Counted from the stretch's first letter, positions 12,109 through 22,050 are shown. The stretch is 64,000 bases of DNA from Coptis chinensis (GCA_015680905.1 CM027378.1:85589501-85653500), one strand, 5' to 3'. Made by a program: numbers and translations. Notes: generated by a model from the letters alone, not told the origin.

Positions 12109-12229
12109 TACGGTGCCCTTCCTTTACTGGTGTTGCACCGTATCTTGTTTGTTATTTCATATTTCGGATGGACCTGGCCATATTAGTAAAGAGCAGGTAC
12201 GGTGCCCTTTATTAACTAGCATTGCACCG
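12109..12229. repeat. Two tandem hairpin-forming repeats
   Basis: The block CAGGTACGGTGCCCTT occurs twice, each time followed about 13-20 bases later by GCACCGTA or GCACCGAA. Each copy can fold as an ACGGTGC/GCACCGT stem: 12109-12142 and 12199-12229. They lie upstream of the antisense gene in its reading direction. Confidence 0.55.
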
Positions 12230-12239
12230 AATCATATTT

Positions 12240-13421
12240 CTTGATATCAGTTTGAAACATGAGCGCCATCGTTTTTTTTCTTTCTCTCGCATGTTTCTTT
12301 GCTTTGGTTCCTTTGAGGACCTTGTATGTATGACGCCTCTCACATCTTCTCGTTTTCGGGCAAGATGCAAAACGTTTTTTTTTTTTCTTTTTTTCTTTTT
12401 TTCTTTTCTTTTCCAGCATCCCAGTAACAGGTTGAGTTTTTTGCCGATACGCGGGTTTTTTTTCGTGGTCACTCCGATCAACTTTTTACTGGTGCGATAG
12501 TAAGAATAGATGAAGACGATGAGGAGAGGAGTTACACGGAACCATAGGGCGTATAGGTGGATAAACACAAGACTAACCTTTTTCGTCTTCGACACCGACA
12601 ACGTCCAAAGACGGACGATCGATCACTCTCACTATGGTTTGCTTGTCTTTTCTTCTCGGTTAACACTTTGCTACCTCGATCACACGATTATCTCTCTCGA
12701 GGTTTGCGGTGCGTAGGGGTACGATTACTAACCATCCGTTTTTATAGTTTCTTTTCGAAACTTGCGTGGTCCAAATGTCTAAGTCCTTTTGTAAGTCTAC
12801 TATATAAACCGACTTAAGGTGGATAACTAACCTTTATCCAATCCGGATTTATTTTAGCATCCTAGTTTTATATGATGTACACTTCTTTTATATTTCTTTA
12901 TGCTCACTTATCACGCTACTCGTATTCATATTTCGGAACAAATTTTTGACTCTTGTACATTTTTCGAATTCCAATTATTTCGTTCACAGTAATTCACCGA
13001 TTTATGTCCGTTCCGTCGGATAATTCGCGGATTTTTCTCCACAGTTTTCAACGGTCTAATCCTAGTATTGCTATTATTCCGTGCAGCGTCATCAACATCA
13101 CTTTTGCCTTGTTACGAAATCGTTGGTCTGATGTTCGACACTCAATTTCTTTTTGAAGTTTTATTTATGTGCATCTTTTATTTTATCATTGCATTTTTCG
13201 GCCATTTTTTATTTAACTTCGTCATTCGTCCGTTACCGTTAATTTGACATTATTTCGTTTCCGATAATTCCGAATTTTTCCGATTATCTATTTTCCTATC
13301 GTTTACGTTCACCCGACACTTTATTATGCATTTTCGCTTACTATTTTAAGTATTCCATTTTTCCTTGCTTTTTCTTCTCTTCTTTGCCATGTGAACTTTG
13401 TTCGCATATGACAAAGAAAAG
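12240..13421. other. 3' noncoding region of element A with purine tract
   Basis: No conserved frame. It holds a long plus-strand pyrimidine run (12373-12415) and TTTATATAG near 12800 on the minus strand, which could serve the antisense gene. At 13411-13421 is ACAAAGAAAAG, the polypurine tract that abuts the 3' LTR. Element B has the matching GACAAAGAGAAG beside its own 3' LTR. Confidence 0.5.
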
Positions 13422-13886
13422 TGATTTTCGACCCCCACATACGTAGCAAACATCCATTAGTAAGGGCCTCTATTTTATTCGTTTAATCAGCCGGGGCTAA
13501 AGCCCGATTCGCAATATCATGGATCAATGTGCGAGCCCATTAACTCTCATGTGTCTAAAAGCTGAACCTTAGCCACATGGCTTGCCGCAATATCGTTGAT
13601 TTATGTCGATTCATTTCTTATCAAAGAGATAGTTATCGGTTAGCGGTTATACTCTATCACAATTACTCAAGATACAAGATTACTTGAGCTACAAGGACTC
13701 TACTCTACCTCTATAAATATCAAACTATTTTTCATAAGGAACTTCATTGGAAACTTGATCCCTAGAGAACGGATCTTGGAGTGCGTAGGCAGCCATTATT
13801 TGGTTGTTTCATCTCATGAACATCAAATTCCTCTGTTTCTTAGTGCGTTCTTTACCATTTCTCTCGTTGTGTTGAAGCGGTTTACT
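13422..13886 (+). repeat. 3' LTR of Tat element A
   Basis: Matches the 2192-2666 LTR from TGATTTTCGACCCCC through GTTGAAGCGGTTTACT. The last dozen bases (the usual GCCGAAACA end) are missing, where the sequence runs into the junction with element B. The purine tract directly before it marks it as the 3' copy. Confidence 0.8.
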
Positions 13887-13928
13887 AAATTATGTTTCGG
13901 TAGTAAAACCGCTTCAACAACAACAATA
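13887..13928. other. Junction between the two Tat elements
   Basis: 42 bp between the two back-to-back 3' LTRs. On the minus strand it reads GTTGAAGCGGTTTTACTACC followed by GAAACA and TAATTT. That is an LTR 3' end followed by the first bases of a primer site, a third and extra LTR end. Together with its neighbours it makes three alternating copies of GTTGAAGCGGTTTA within about 80 bp, able to fold as hairpins. Confidence 0.6.
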
Positions 13929-14407
13929 TGTTCGGCGATAAACCGCTTCAACACTGGCGAGAGCAATGGTAAAAAGAACACTAAGAAACAAGAAAAGAGG
14001 AATTTGATGTTGGGGAGATGAAATCAACCAAATAATGGTGCCTACGCACTCCAAGATCTACTCTAGGGATCAAGTTTCACAATGAAGTTCCTTATGAAAA
14101 ATAATGTGGTATTTATATAGGTAAAGTAGAGAGTCCTTGTAGCTCAAGTAATCTTTGTCGGTAATTGTGATAGAGTATAAATGTCAACCGATAACTACTC
14201 TCTTTGATAAGAAATGAATCTCGACATAAATCAACGATATTAGTGGCAAGCCATGTGGCTAAGGTTCGATTTTTAGACACATGAGTTAATAGGCATGTAC
14301 ATTGATCCATGATATCGCTAATCGGGCTTTAGCCCCGCTGATTAAATGAATAAAATAGAGACCCCTACTAATGGATGTTTGCCAATGAAGGTGGGGGGTC
14401 AAAATCA
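13929..14407 (-). repeat. 3' LTR of Tat element B
   Basis: Inverted copy of the element A LTR. On the minus strand it starts TGATTTTGACCCCCC at 14407 and ends CGCCGAACA at 13929. The purine tract GACAAAGAGAAG sits just outside at 14408-14420, which makes it the 3' LTR of a minus-strand element. Confidence 0.8.
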
Positions 14408-14933
14408 CTTCTCTTTGTCGGCGAACAAAGTTCATGGCAAAGAAGAAAAGATAAATCATGGAAAACGTGAAATAATAAAAGAGTAAGCGGAGTGTATAAC
14501 AAAGTGTTGTGTGAACGTAAACGATAAGAAAAATGAACATTCGGAAAAAATTCGTGAATTATCGGAAACGAAATAATGTCAAATAAATGTAGACGGGACG
14601 CAATGACGTAGTTAAAGAAAAGATGGCCGAAAATGTACAGAAAAAATAAAAAATGCACATAAATAAAATTGCAAAAGAAATTGATTGGCTTAAAATCAGA
14701 GCAACGCGCCACGGATAACGCTAAATCTGAATTCACGGCGTGCCAACGGAATAGCGATATTTGGATTATCTTGTTAAAAATTAAACGTAGGGGCAGTATA
14801 GTAATAATAATAATAAAAGGAAGTTAAACAGTAATTGAACTCAAAGTGTTCGGATGAGATAAGAATTGAGAGTAGAGATGAAGTCGGAATTGGAGAAGAA
14901 TTCCACCAAACCTTTGGAAAACCAGCGTAATCC

Positions 14934-14940
14934 TATATAA
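14934..14940 (+). promoter_or_regulatory. TATA box for the antisense gene of element B
   Basis: TATATAA in the context ATCCTATATAAGTGCTGG. About 25-30 bp downstream starts a short leader that ends at a splice donor, AAAAG|GTTAGT (15034/15035). The matching acceptor TTTTTTCAG is at 15431-15439, and the antisense ATG follows at 15490. The layout is that of a Pol II gene with a 5'-UTR intron, separate from LTR-driven transcription. Confidence 0.5.
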
Positions 14941-15489
14941 GTGCTGGGGCCGCATATCCCACTCCATAAAAACACTTTACATCGTAGGGCAAGAGAAGTT
15001 TCGATGAAGAAAAGTTACGGGTTTTGAAGAAAAGGTTAGTATGGTGTTTGTTTAGTTAGGATAACTAAAAAATCAAAATGTTAGAATATATTGACATCAA
15101 TGTCAAGCTCAAACCCGACATTACCATATTCGGGCCGTGATGTATCACTTTGTACTGTACTCTAACTTTATCCATAAGGTCCTGATTACTTTCTTAATTG
15201 ATGAAGATAAAATTTTAATGGATGGATGTTTGGTCGTCCTTGAATTGCTGAATGCCCATAATATGAGTGTCAGCCAAGAATAAGCTAGTCCCATTGGGAA
15301 GGGCAGTCACGTGTGAATTATTATCATATAAGATTATGAGATTTTGGTATTGTTAATTACACCGGATCTTGTGAACCCGATTTTTGAGCTAGCTGACTCG
15401 GTTTTTGACCCATCTGACCCGTTTTTCTTCTTTTTTCAGGTAGTAACTACCGTACTATACGGGCGAAAAATACTCGAGAAGAAAACTCA

Positions 15490-17380
15490 ATGACGATCGC
15501 AGACTTGGTGAGGTGGAAAGAAGGTGACAGATACAGCGACTACCTGGAACCGCGTCGATGGTCGCTTAAGGAAATAAAAAAAAATACTAGGACTCGAGAA
15601 ATTTGAAATTGAGGAAGTGTACGAATTTGAAACGAAAGTCGAAGAAGATGAAGTAGTAACGGCTTACTCACAATTAAGTTGCGGGAGTGCAATTTAATCA
15701 AAGAAATTGAGCAATTATTGAGTTATTTTGAGCTACCGAAGAAGACGGAGAATATGACAAAGCGGTGGCAAAAAAATTCGACAGCATGAAACAGGTATGT
15801 CAGTATTTTATTTATTTTTTTTTCCAGTTAGCTTCAAATTTTGGTTAAGTCTGAAAGACTTACGAAAAAATTTGTATTTGCATCACAGGTTGAAACGGCG
15901 GAATTATGGGCAAAAAATATTGACGAAAAGTTTTGAACGGAAAGATCACAATGCCGTAGAAAAAATAATAATAAAAAAGCTAAATAAAGTTTTCGCTTAG
16001 AAAGTTAACGTAATGTGAATTTTTGCCGCACGGAGAAACAACAGTTGTACGAGCCTCGGAAAGTTTCGCTCAGAAAGCTTAGCTTAATGCCTTAGAAAAA
16101 AAATAATGAAGCTGTCAAAAAATTTCAGTCGGTAAATTTATCGTAGAAAGATCGGCAGAATGCCTTAGAAAAAATAATGATAATGACGAAAATTTTCGCT
16201 CGGAAATTTTTTAGGAGAAAGATCGGCACAATGCTATAGAAAAAAAATATCGGCCGAAAATTTTAAAATTTTCGGAAAATTTTTCAGAAAAGATCGACAC
16301 AATGCCTTAGAAAAATAATGAAGCTGACGGAAAGTTTAACTCTGAAAGTTTTTCATTCAGAAAGTTCGACTTAATGCCTTATAAAAAATAATAAAGCTGG
16401 AAAAAGTTTTCGCGAAGAAAGGTGACGTAATGTGAATTCTCGCCGCACGGAGAAACGGCGGTATTACGAGCAAATTATATTCATAAAGAGTCGACGGAGA
16501 AAAGTTTAGCGCAGAAAGACATCAATTAATGTCGTAGAAGAATTAAAGAAGCTGACAGAAGTTTCGTTGAGAAAGAGCGGCACAATGCCTTAGAAAAAAG
16601 AATGATCAAGGAAAATAGTTAACGAAAGCTAAAAAAGTTTAATGCATATTTCGATAGCGGAAAATAGTTAACCGAAAGCGGAAAATAAAAGAACTGGATT
16701 GTAAAGGAAAGAATGATAGAGAATGTCGGGGTGACTATTCGAAAACCAATGGCTAAAGAAAAAGTGTCGTTCACCGTGGATGAACTCGAAAAATACTTTA
16801 AGCGGTGCCAATGATTATTGACAGCATGAAACAGGTATGTTAGTATTTTTATTTATCAGTTATCGTAAAATTGTGGTTAAGTCTGAAAAACTGACGAAAA
16901 GATTTGTATTTTTGTCACAGGTTGAAATGGCGGAATTACAAGCAAAATATAGTTACAAAGAGTCGACAGAGAAAAGTTTCGCGCAAAAAGATGTCAAGTA
17001 ATGTCGTAGAAGAAATTAAATAATGAAACTGTCGGAAAGTTTAACTCGGAAAGTTGTACTCAGAAAGATCGGCACAAGGCCTTAGAAAAAATAAGGAAGA
17101 TGAAGAAAGGTTTTGCTCAGGGTGATCGCGCCGCAATGCCGTAGAAGAAATAAAGAAGTCAGAGAAAATTTTCGCTCAGAAAAATTAACGAAAAGTGTCT
17201 CTCGAAATATCGCCCTTGCGCTTTTAGAAGCCGACGGAAAGTTTCGTTGAGAAAGAGCGGCGCAATGCTTTAGAAAAAATAATGAATGCGGAAGATAATT
17301 AACCGAAAGTGCTAAGCGAAGCGGATGCAGATTTTGAAGAAGAAAATAAAGATTTAATTGAGCGACCGTAAGATAATTGA
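15490..17380 (+). pseudogene. Antisense spliced gene of element B with expanded coiled-coil exon
   Basis: Starts at the ATG 15490 with MTIADLVRWKEGDRYSDYL and EPRRWSLKE, the same protein as the antisense gene of element A, then shifts frame after an A-run near 15583. An exon ends GEYDKAVAKKFDSMKQ at 15793, where the donor CAG|GTATGT begins an intron that ends CACAG at 15888; the next exon starts VETAELWAKN. A second copy of the same exon end, intron and exon start (VEMAELQAKYSYKES) follows near 16827-16930. After each come many copies of a repeat whose clean frame would read LTESFAQKDRHNALEKIMK. The end near 17335-17370 matches the EDENKNLTERTEE heptads of element A. Many stops make it non-functional. 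The protein family is unknown to me. Confidence 0.6.
15945..17290 (+). repeat. Degenerate tandem repeat inside the antisense gene
   Basis: At least ten copies of a motif built on GATCGGCACAATGCCTTAGA and a following AATAATGAAGCTGACGGAAAG, spaced about 55-80 bp apart with small insertions. In its best frame the motif encodes a charged, leucine-containing helix, so it looks like amplification of coiled-coil coding sequence that has since decayed. A 1.05-kb duplication that includes the intron underlies the two halves. Confidence 0.65.
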
Positions 17381-17610
17381 CAGAGACAATTGATTAGGTA
17401 ATTGTGTGAATGTAATACCATAGAGCTAAAACTTCTTTTGATGAAAAATAAATAAAAATAAAGTATGCGTTTGCTATTAAATGTTGTTGTTGTGATAGAT
17501 AACATACCTGTGGAAAACTGACAATGTTGTTGATTTATATAGTTGAAATGAACTAGAACGAGATGCCGCCACGTAGAGAAAAACGCCCCCAATGCATACT
17601 TAACTTTGCA

Positions 17611-18075
17611 AAATTAGGCTAAGCGAGCATAAAAACGTTCAAACTTAGGCTGACAAAGCTAAACGTGGTAACCTCGTCAGATTTTGTCTGAACAATAGTA
17701 ACGAACTAAGCGAGCGTAAAAGCGTTCAAACTTAGACTGGCGAAGTTAAAAGTAGTAACTTCGTCAGATTTTGTCGTAGCGATAGTAATGATTAAAAGCG
17801 TTCAAACTTAGACCGAAGCGGTTAAAAGTAGTAACTTCGCCGATTTTGTTGTAGCGATAGTAATAAAGCGCGGCGTAAAAACGCGTTCAAACGTAAACTG
17901 ACGAAGCTAAATGTGGTAACTTCGTCAGATTTTTTCGTAATGATAGTAATAAACTAAGCAAGCGTAAAAAAACGTTCAAACGTAAACTGACAAAGCTAAA
18001 TGTGGTAACCGTCGATTTTTTAAGTAATGATAGTAATGAACTAAGCGGCGTGAAAAGCGTTTAAACTTAAAACCG
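17611..18075. repeat. 85-89-bp tandem array in element B
   Basis: About 5.5 units, each with GTTCAAACTTAGACTGACGA, a GTAACTTCGTCAGATTTTGT block, ATAGTAATGAACTAAGCGAG and CGTAAAAGC. The GTTC starts fall at 637, 724, 800, 885, 974 and 1059 (plus 17000), giving periods of 87, 76, 85, 89 and 85. It occupies the place where integrase should be. Tandem arrays in the downstream region of Tat elements are known sources of satellite DNA. Confidence 0.75.
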
Positions 18076-19160
18076 AAAAAATGACCGCGAAAAGTGATGT
18101 GTCTTGACCTTCGCTTCTAACGGCGGCGGAGAGATAAGCTAATGAATCTGCATGACGTAAGTCATTTCGGGGTCTTTGAGTGATAGAGATACTATCAAAT
18201 TGTCGAGCAAGACTATGTATCAAACTAAGATAAGCCGCCATATGCTCATCTCTTGCTTCAAAAGACCCACCAAACTGATTTGCATTAAGGCGAGAATCCG
18301 TGTATAACTGGAGCTTTTCGGCCCGATGATCGTCAAAGCTGTTCTCAAGGCACAAATGGCATCCTCATACTCGACTTCGTTATTTGAAGCGGCGAAGCCA
18401 AGTCGCATTGAGATTTCCAATCTTTTTTTTATCCATTTGGGTTTAACAAAACACATCCAATTCCGACCATTTTATATGGGAGCCATCCCGAAAGCAAACA
18501 ATACATAGGTCAATGGTTTAGGAATTGCATTTTCAAGTTGGTCTTCGCCGCCTATTGTTATTGGCAGAATGTCTTCCATAGATTCTTCATTCCATCATCA
18601 ATGAAAAGAACAGCACTAACAGCTTGAGTTGTAGCTGCCAGGTATATGCCACTAGGTTGACCCGTTGAAGGACTTGTCAATATAGGAGGACTGACCAAGT
18701 ATTTCTCGATCTAGTTGTTGCAATGCCATCTCACAATCAATGTTCCAAGTTGCCACCCTCTTTAAAGTCTGGAAGAAGGGATGACAACGATCGAATATTT
18801 AGAAATAAATCTATGAAAGAATGCAAGCCGACCCGGTAAAGTCGTTGAATTTTCTTCTTATTTTTTGGGTGATGGCATATCAATAATAGCCATATCGATC
18901 GGGGATTAGCCTCAATACCTCTACGAGTCATGAGGTATCCCAGAAATTTTCGTAAGAGAGGCCAAAAAAGAACATTTGGCGGGATTGAGTATCATATTAT
19001 ACTTGTTAAGCCTATCAAAACAAGTTAAAGATCGGAAAGATGATCACCCGTATTGTTCGATTTAACGACTATATCATCGATATAAGCCTCCATTATTTTT
19101 CCCAACGGTCGAAAAAATTGTATTGAAGAGTAAAATCCATTTCACCTAGAAGATTTAAAT
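18076..19160 (-). pseudogene. Tat B reverse transcriptase and RNase H remnant
   Basis: On the minus strand: RT catalytic AYIDDIVVKS near 19090-19060, the thumb start GYLMTRRGIEANP near 18935, and a decayed first RNase H stretch near 18700-18600 that parallels GQPIGMYLASTTQAV of element A. Then comes the second RNase H with RLGFAASNNEVEYEDAICAL (18410-18345) and the conserved YLSLIHSLARQFDSISITQR (18240-18180). The sequence matches element A up to about 7450, then stops where the tandem array begins. Upstream RT motifs are missing and several frameshifts are present. Confidence 0.7.
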
Positions 19161-19299
19161 AGACAGCGGGCGGCCCGGGTCGAGCCTATGTGGAAGATGA
19201 CACCTGCCATTACCTCTTACAAGAGTTAGAGATTTTAGGCGGTACACACTTTTGGGTCCGACTGGAGATTGTCTTTTTCTTTGCGTGTAACCAACCTAT

Positions 19300-19640
19300 C
19301 TAGGTCGGTAGTTTGTCTGGGATTGTGGTCTTCCCTCTAGTTACTTCTGTGACACCTTCCATCCCTGCCTGGTCGGACCTGTCTGGGATGACATTTTTTC
19401 TCAAATCTGCGAGGTCGGCCTTCCCTGTCAGGTCGGTCCAATCTAGGATGAAGGTTTTCATTATACTTTCTTCTGTGACGCCTTTTTTCCCTATCTGGAT
19501 GGACCTGTCTAGGATGGCGATTTTTCGCAAATCTGCGAGGTCGGCCTTCCCTGTCAAGTCGGTCCAGTCTGGGATGAAGTTTTTCCTTATACTTTCTTCC
19601 ATGACACTTTCTTTCGGAGGCATTTGTATTGCCATTTGCG
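19300..19640 (-). repeat. 126-bp in-frame minisatellite in element B gag region
   Basis: About 2.5 copies of a 126-bp unit encoding DWTDLTGKADLADLRK followed by a variable IPDRSxQxGxxGVTEE stretch. The 42-residue period keeps one open frame of 111 codons on the minus strand. It follows the truncated capsid (KLRTFVTRF) and a proline-rich joint, and replaces the end of gag and the protease. It has no counterpart in element A. Confidence 0.65.
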
Positions 19641-20658
19641 GTAGTGGCGGCGGCGGTGCTTCTGCCTTCCAGAACCTAGTAACAAAAGTACGTAACTTTT
19701 CGTCATGTTGTTGCTTGATGTTCAGAAGTGAGTCGACATCTTTTGGCGTCTTGCAATTGTGGCGGAAACGATTAACAAACTAATTTTCTAGTTCATTGAA
19801 TTGGTGAATTGATCCTGAAGGCAACTCATTAAACCAGCGTAATGCTTCTCCCTTTAGAGTTTATGGAAATAGCTTACATATGAGCGGATGGAAAGAGCTT
19901 ACATATGAGCGGATCATCTCCACCCCATAACACCAACTTATTTTTGAATGATAGAACATGCAAGCCAGGATCTCCTTCCGACTCATCATAAAGTTCAAAA
20001 TCGGGTTGTTTGAAGTCGGGATGGTGGTAAGCTTCTTGAATGTCGAGCAAAAACTTATGAAGTACGCCATCATTGATTGTCAAGTTTTTCATTCTTACCC
20101 CCCTTGACTCTCTATCGATCTTCAAGACGGTCCCATACACTGGAATGGCCTGCGTTACTTTGTGGTTGCCTTGATGTTGTTGAATTTGCAGCATTGTCCA
20201 CCTGCCTTTGCCTCTTTGCCAGCTTCCTTCTCAAGTTCCTATTTAAATTTTTGACTCGTCGTAACTCACGCTCAACCGTATTAGGGGTGAATTGGCTGTT
20301 ACTATCACCTTTTCTACGTTAGTTGGTGTGAGAGTAATGTCCACGTCCATATCCATGTCAACCGGAAGGATCGACATGGACGGGGCGGACCGCATGGAGG
20401 ATTACCGACTTGTCGGTTTTCTTGTTGCAAAGAGTGTTAGGGTTGGTGGTGCGGTTTTGTAACGCCTTTGGCGATAGCGATGAGGAGGCGGTGGCGGTTT
20501 ACCGCGCTTCTGATCGGATGTTGAGAATTTATCCTACCACTAGGAGCAACTTGATTGTTCAATGGTTCTTGCATTAGCCGATTTGAATTTCGAGGGTTGC
20601 GAGTATTATTAGCAGGAGGAATATGTCGACTATTTGGTCTGCTTCTTGTGCTTACCAT
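19640..20658 (-). pseudogene. gag: Tat B gag remnant
   Basis: Starts at the ATG 20658 with MVSTRSRPNSRHIPP, shortly inside the primer site, which fits the gag start. Further in, a second frame gives MKNLTINDGVLHKFLLDI and QEAYHHPDFKQPDFELYDE, and the capsid end reads FVNRFRHNCKTPKDVDSLLN near 19780-19730. There is a local duplication of about 30 bp at 19865-19915 and several frame changes. The conserved order matches element A gag. A further gag-leader piece related to A 3570-3680 sits out of place near 19160-19280, showing rearrangement. Confidence 0.7.
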
Positions 20659-20713
20659 CTTGATTGTTTCACGTGATAATGAATTCTCTAGTCCCCACAG
20701 ACGACACCAATTA

Positions 20714-21189
20714 TGTTTTGGCAGTAAACTGCTTCAACACAACGAGAGAAATGGTAAAGAACGCACTAAGAAACAGAGGAATTTGATGTTGGGGGAGATG
20801 AAACTGAACCAAATAATGGCTGCCTACGTACCCAAGATATGTTCTCTAGGGATCAAGTTTCCACGTAGTTCCTTATGAAAAATAGTTTGATATTTATAGA
20901 GGTAGAGTAGAGAGTCCTTGTAGCTCAAGTAATCTTGTATCTTGAGTAATTGTGATAGAGTATAACCGTCTAACCGATAACTATCTCTTTGATAAGAAAT
21001 GAATCTGGACATAAATCAACGTATATTGGTGGCAAGCCATGTGGCTAAGGTTCAGCCTTAGACACATGAGTTAATGGGCCTGTACATTGATCTATGATAT
21101 TGCGAATTGGGCTTTAGCCCTGTTGATTAAACGAATAAAATAGATGCCCTTACTAATGGACGTTTGCCACGTATGTGGGGGTCGAAACA
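20714..21189 (-). repeat. 5' LTR of Tat element B
   Basis: 476 bp. On the minus strand it starts TGTTTCGACCCCCACATACG at 21189 and ends CTGCCAAAACA at 20714, followed by the primer-type TAATTGGTGTCGTCTGTGGG (20713-20694). Outside it lies GTACT (21190-21194), equal to the five bases left of element A. Confidence 0.85.
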
Positions 21190-21194
21190 GTACT

Positions 21195-21888
21195 CTTACC
21201 ATTTTAATAGGATGCAGCGGTCACAATAGTTGTATGATGATTGTGAAAACTCTATTTTGAATATTAAAGAAGCATGCCGATATGATTGATGTTAGTTAGT
21301 GATTTATTCTATAGTCACGATATTTTGATTATGATTACAGAAAACCTGCATGTTTTAAATGTTTTGTTATAAGTAGTCTATTTATTGATTATGTGCGTTT
21401 CTACTGGGCATAGTTGTTTTGCTCATCCTACATTAACATTTCAGACGAACCAGTTGCAGAGGAGACTTTCCCTACCACTAGTGATGATGGTTATGGGGAT
21501 TTGGGTGATTTCCCCTATGTTTGACGAGGGTCAGAGTCAAATTCATTTTGGGTTGTATAGAGAGTCTAGTTCGTTCTTTTGATGTATATATATAGAGAGC
21601 TAGTTCATTTTGATGTAATACTCGATGTAATTGAGTAGCAGTTACTGTAAATATTTTGGGGATATGTTTATATACATCATTGTTGTGTATAAAGTTAAGA
21701 TTTTATATATATGGCTGTTGGAAGGATGAATTATGCGATGTCCAGGTTTTATGACAGGTTTTTTTCGTATACGAAACGTCGATAAAACAAAGAAAACTTT
21801 GCCGAAATTTCAATAGAATTGGGATAGTGACTGCCTCGAGATTCATCTCCACGTCTTCGGGATGTGTGATGGGTTTCGGGGCGTGACA
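21195..21888. other. Right flank of the Tat dimer, possible end of an older LTR
   Basis: No coding frame. It ends GTTTCGGGGCGTGACA, which resembles the GAAATTCGGGGTGTGACA end of the Tekay-like LTR at 61193. It may be the right part of an older LTR whose left part is 1751-2191, but the evidence is limited to end motifs and a possible AACCCA duplication. Confidence 0.3.
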
Positions 21889-22050
21889 AACCCATATTAT
21901 GTGAAACAATTCAATAGCCTTTAGATACAATTCAGCTCGAACATAACCCGAAAGCATAGTACTCCACGATGAATTACTTTTCTGAGGCATTTCATCAAAC
22001 AAAAATCTGAACGGCTCAATATATCTAAATTCTGAATCCATATCAATCAT
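21889..22050 (-). pseudogene. PPR gene fragment, copy 1
   Basis: The minus strand from 22050 reads MIDMDSEFRYIEPFRFLFDE then MPQKSNSSWSTMLSGYV, which is the end of one pentatricopeptide repeat and the start of the next. It is cut at 21889 by the CA end of the putative LTR. Upstream it abuts an A-run (T18 on the plus strand) and a MITE-like repeat. A second copy of the whole block lies at 36303-36590. It is too short to function. Confidence 0.65.

Larger units (their letters stand above)
2192..13886 (+). mobile_element. Tat/Retand-lineage Ty3/gypsy retrotransposon A, defective
   Basis: An 11.7-kb element with LTRs at 2192-2666 and 13422-13886. Order inside: primer site, gag, protease, RT, RNase H, second RNase H, integrase (pol ends at 9043), then 4.4 kb of post-pol DNA holding an antisense spliced gene, two hairpins and a purine tract. 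The two RNase H-like regions and the antisense ORF downstream of pol are known features of the plant Tat lineage. Every coding domain except the integrase core is interrupted by stops or frameshifts, so the copy is not autonomous. Its 3' LTR abuts the 3' LTR of element B, which lies in the opposite orientation. Confidence 0.85.
13929..21189 (-). mobile_element. Tat/Retand-lineage Ty3/gypsy retrotransposon B, internally deleted
   Basis: A 7.3-kb minus-strand relative of element A, with LTRs at 20714-21189 (5') and 13929-14407 (3'). From 5' to 3' it holds a gag remnant (20658-19640), an in-frame minisatellite (19640-19300), RT and RNase H pieces (19160-18076), an 85-89-bp tandem array (18075-17611) and the antisense gene (15490-17380, plus strand). 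Protease and the whole integrase are missing, so it could only move with help from another element. Its noncoding tail and antisense gene are the inverted counterpart of 9986-13421. Confidence 0.8.

Noticed and set aside
12212..12601. Lysine-rich minus-strand frame
   Set aside because: Created by the long pyrimidine run at 12373-12415; not conserved in element B.
15945..18075. Regular repeats resembling a CRISPR array
   Set aside because: Units are adjacent or degenerate, without constant-length unique spacers, and the DNA is plant nuclear.
19313..19783. 156-codon plus-strand frame
   Set aside because: It is the mirror of the 126-bp minisatellite, so its openness comes from the repeat; the minus-strand frame continues gag.
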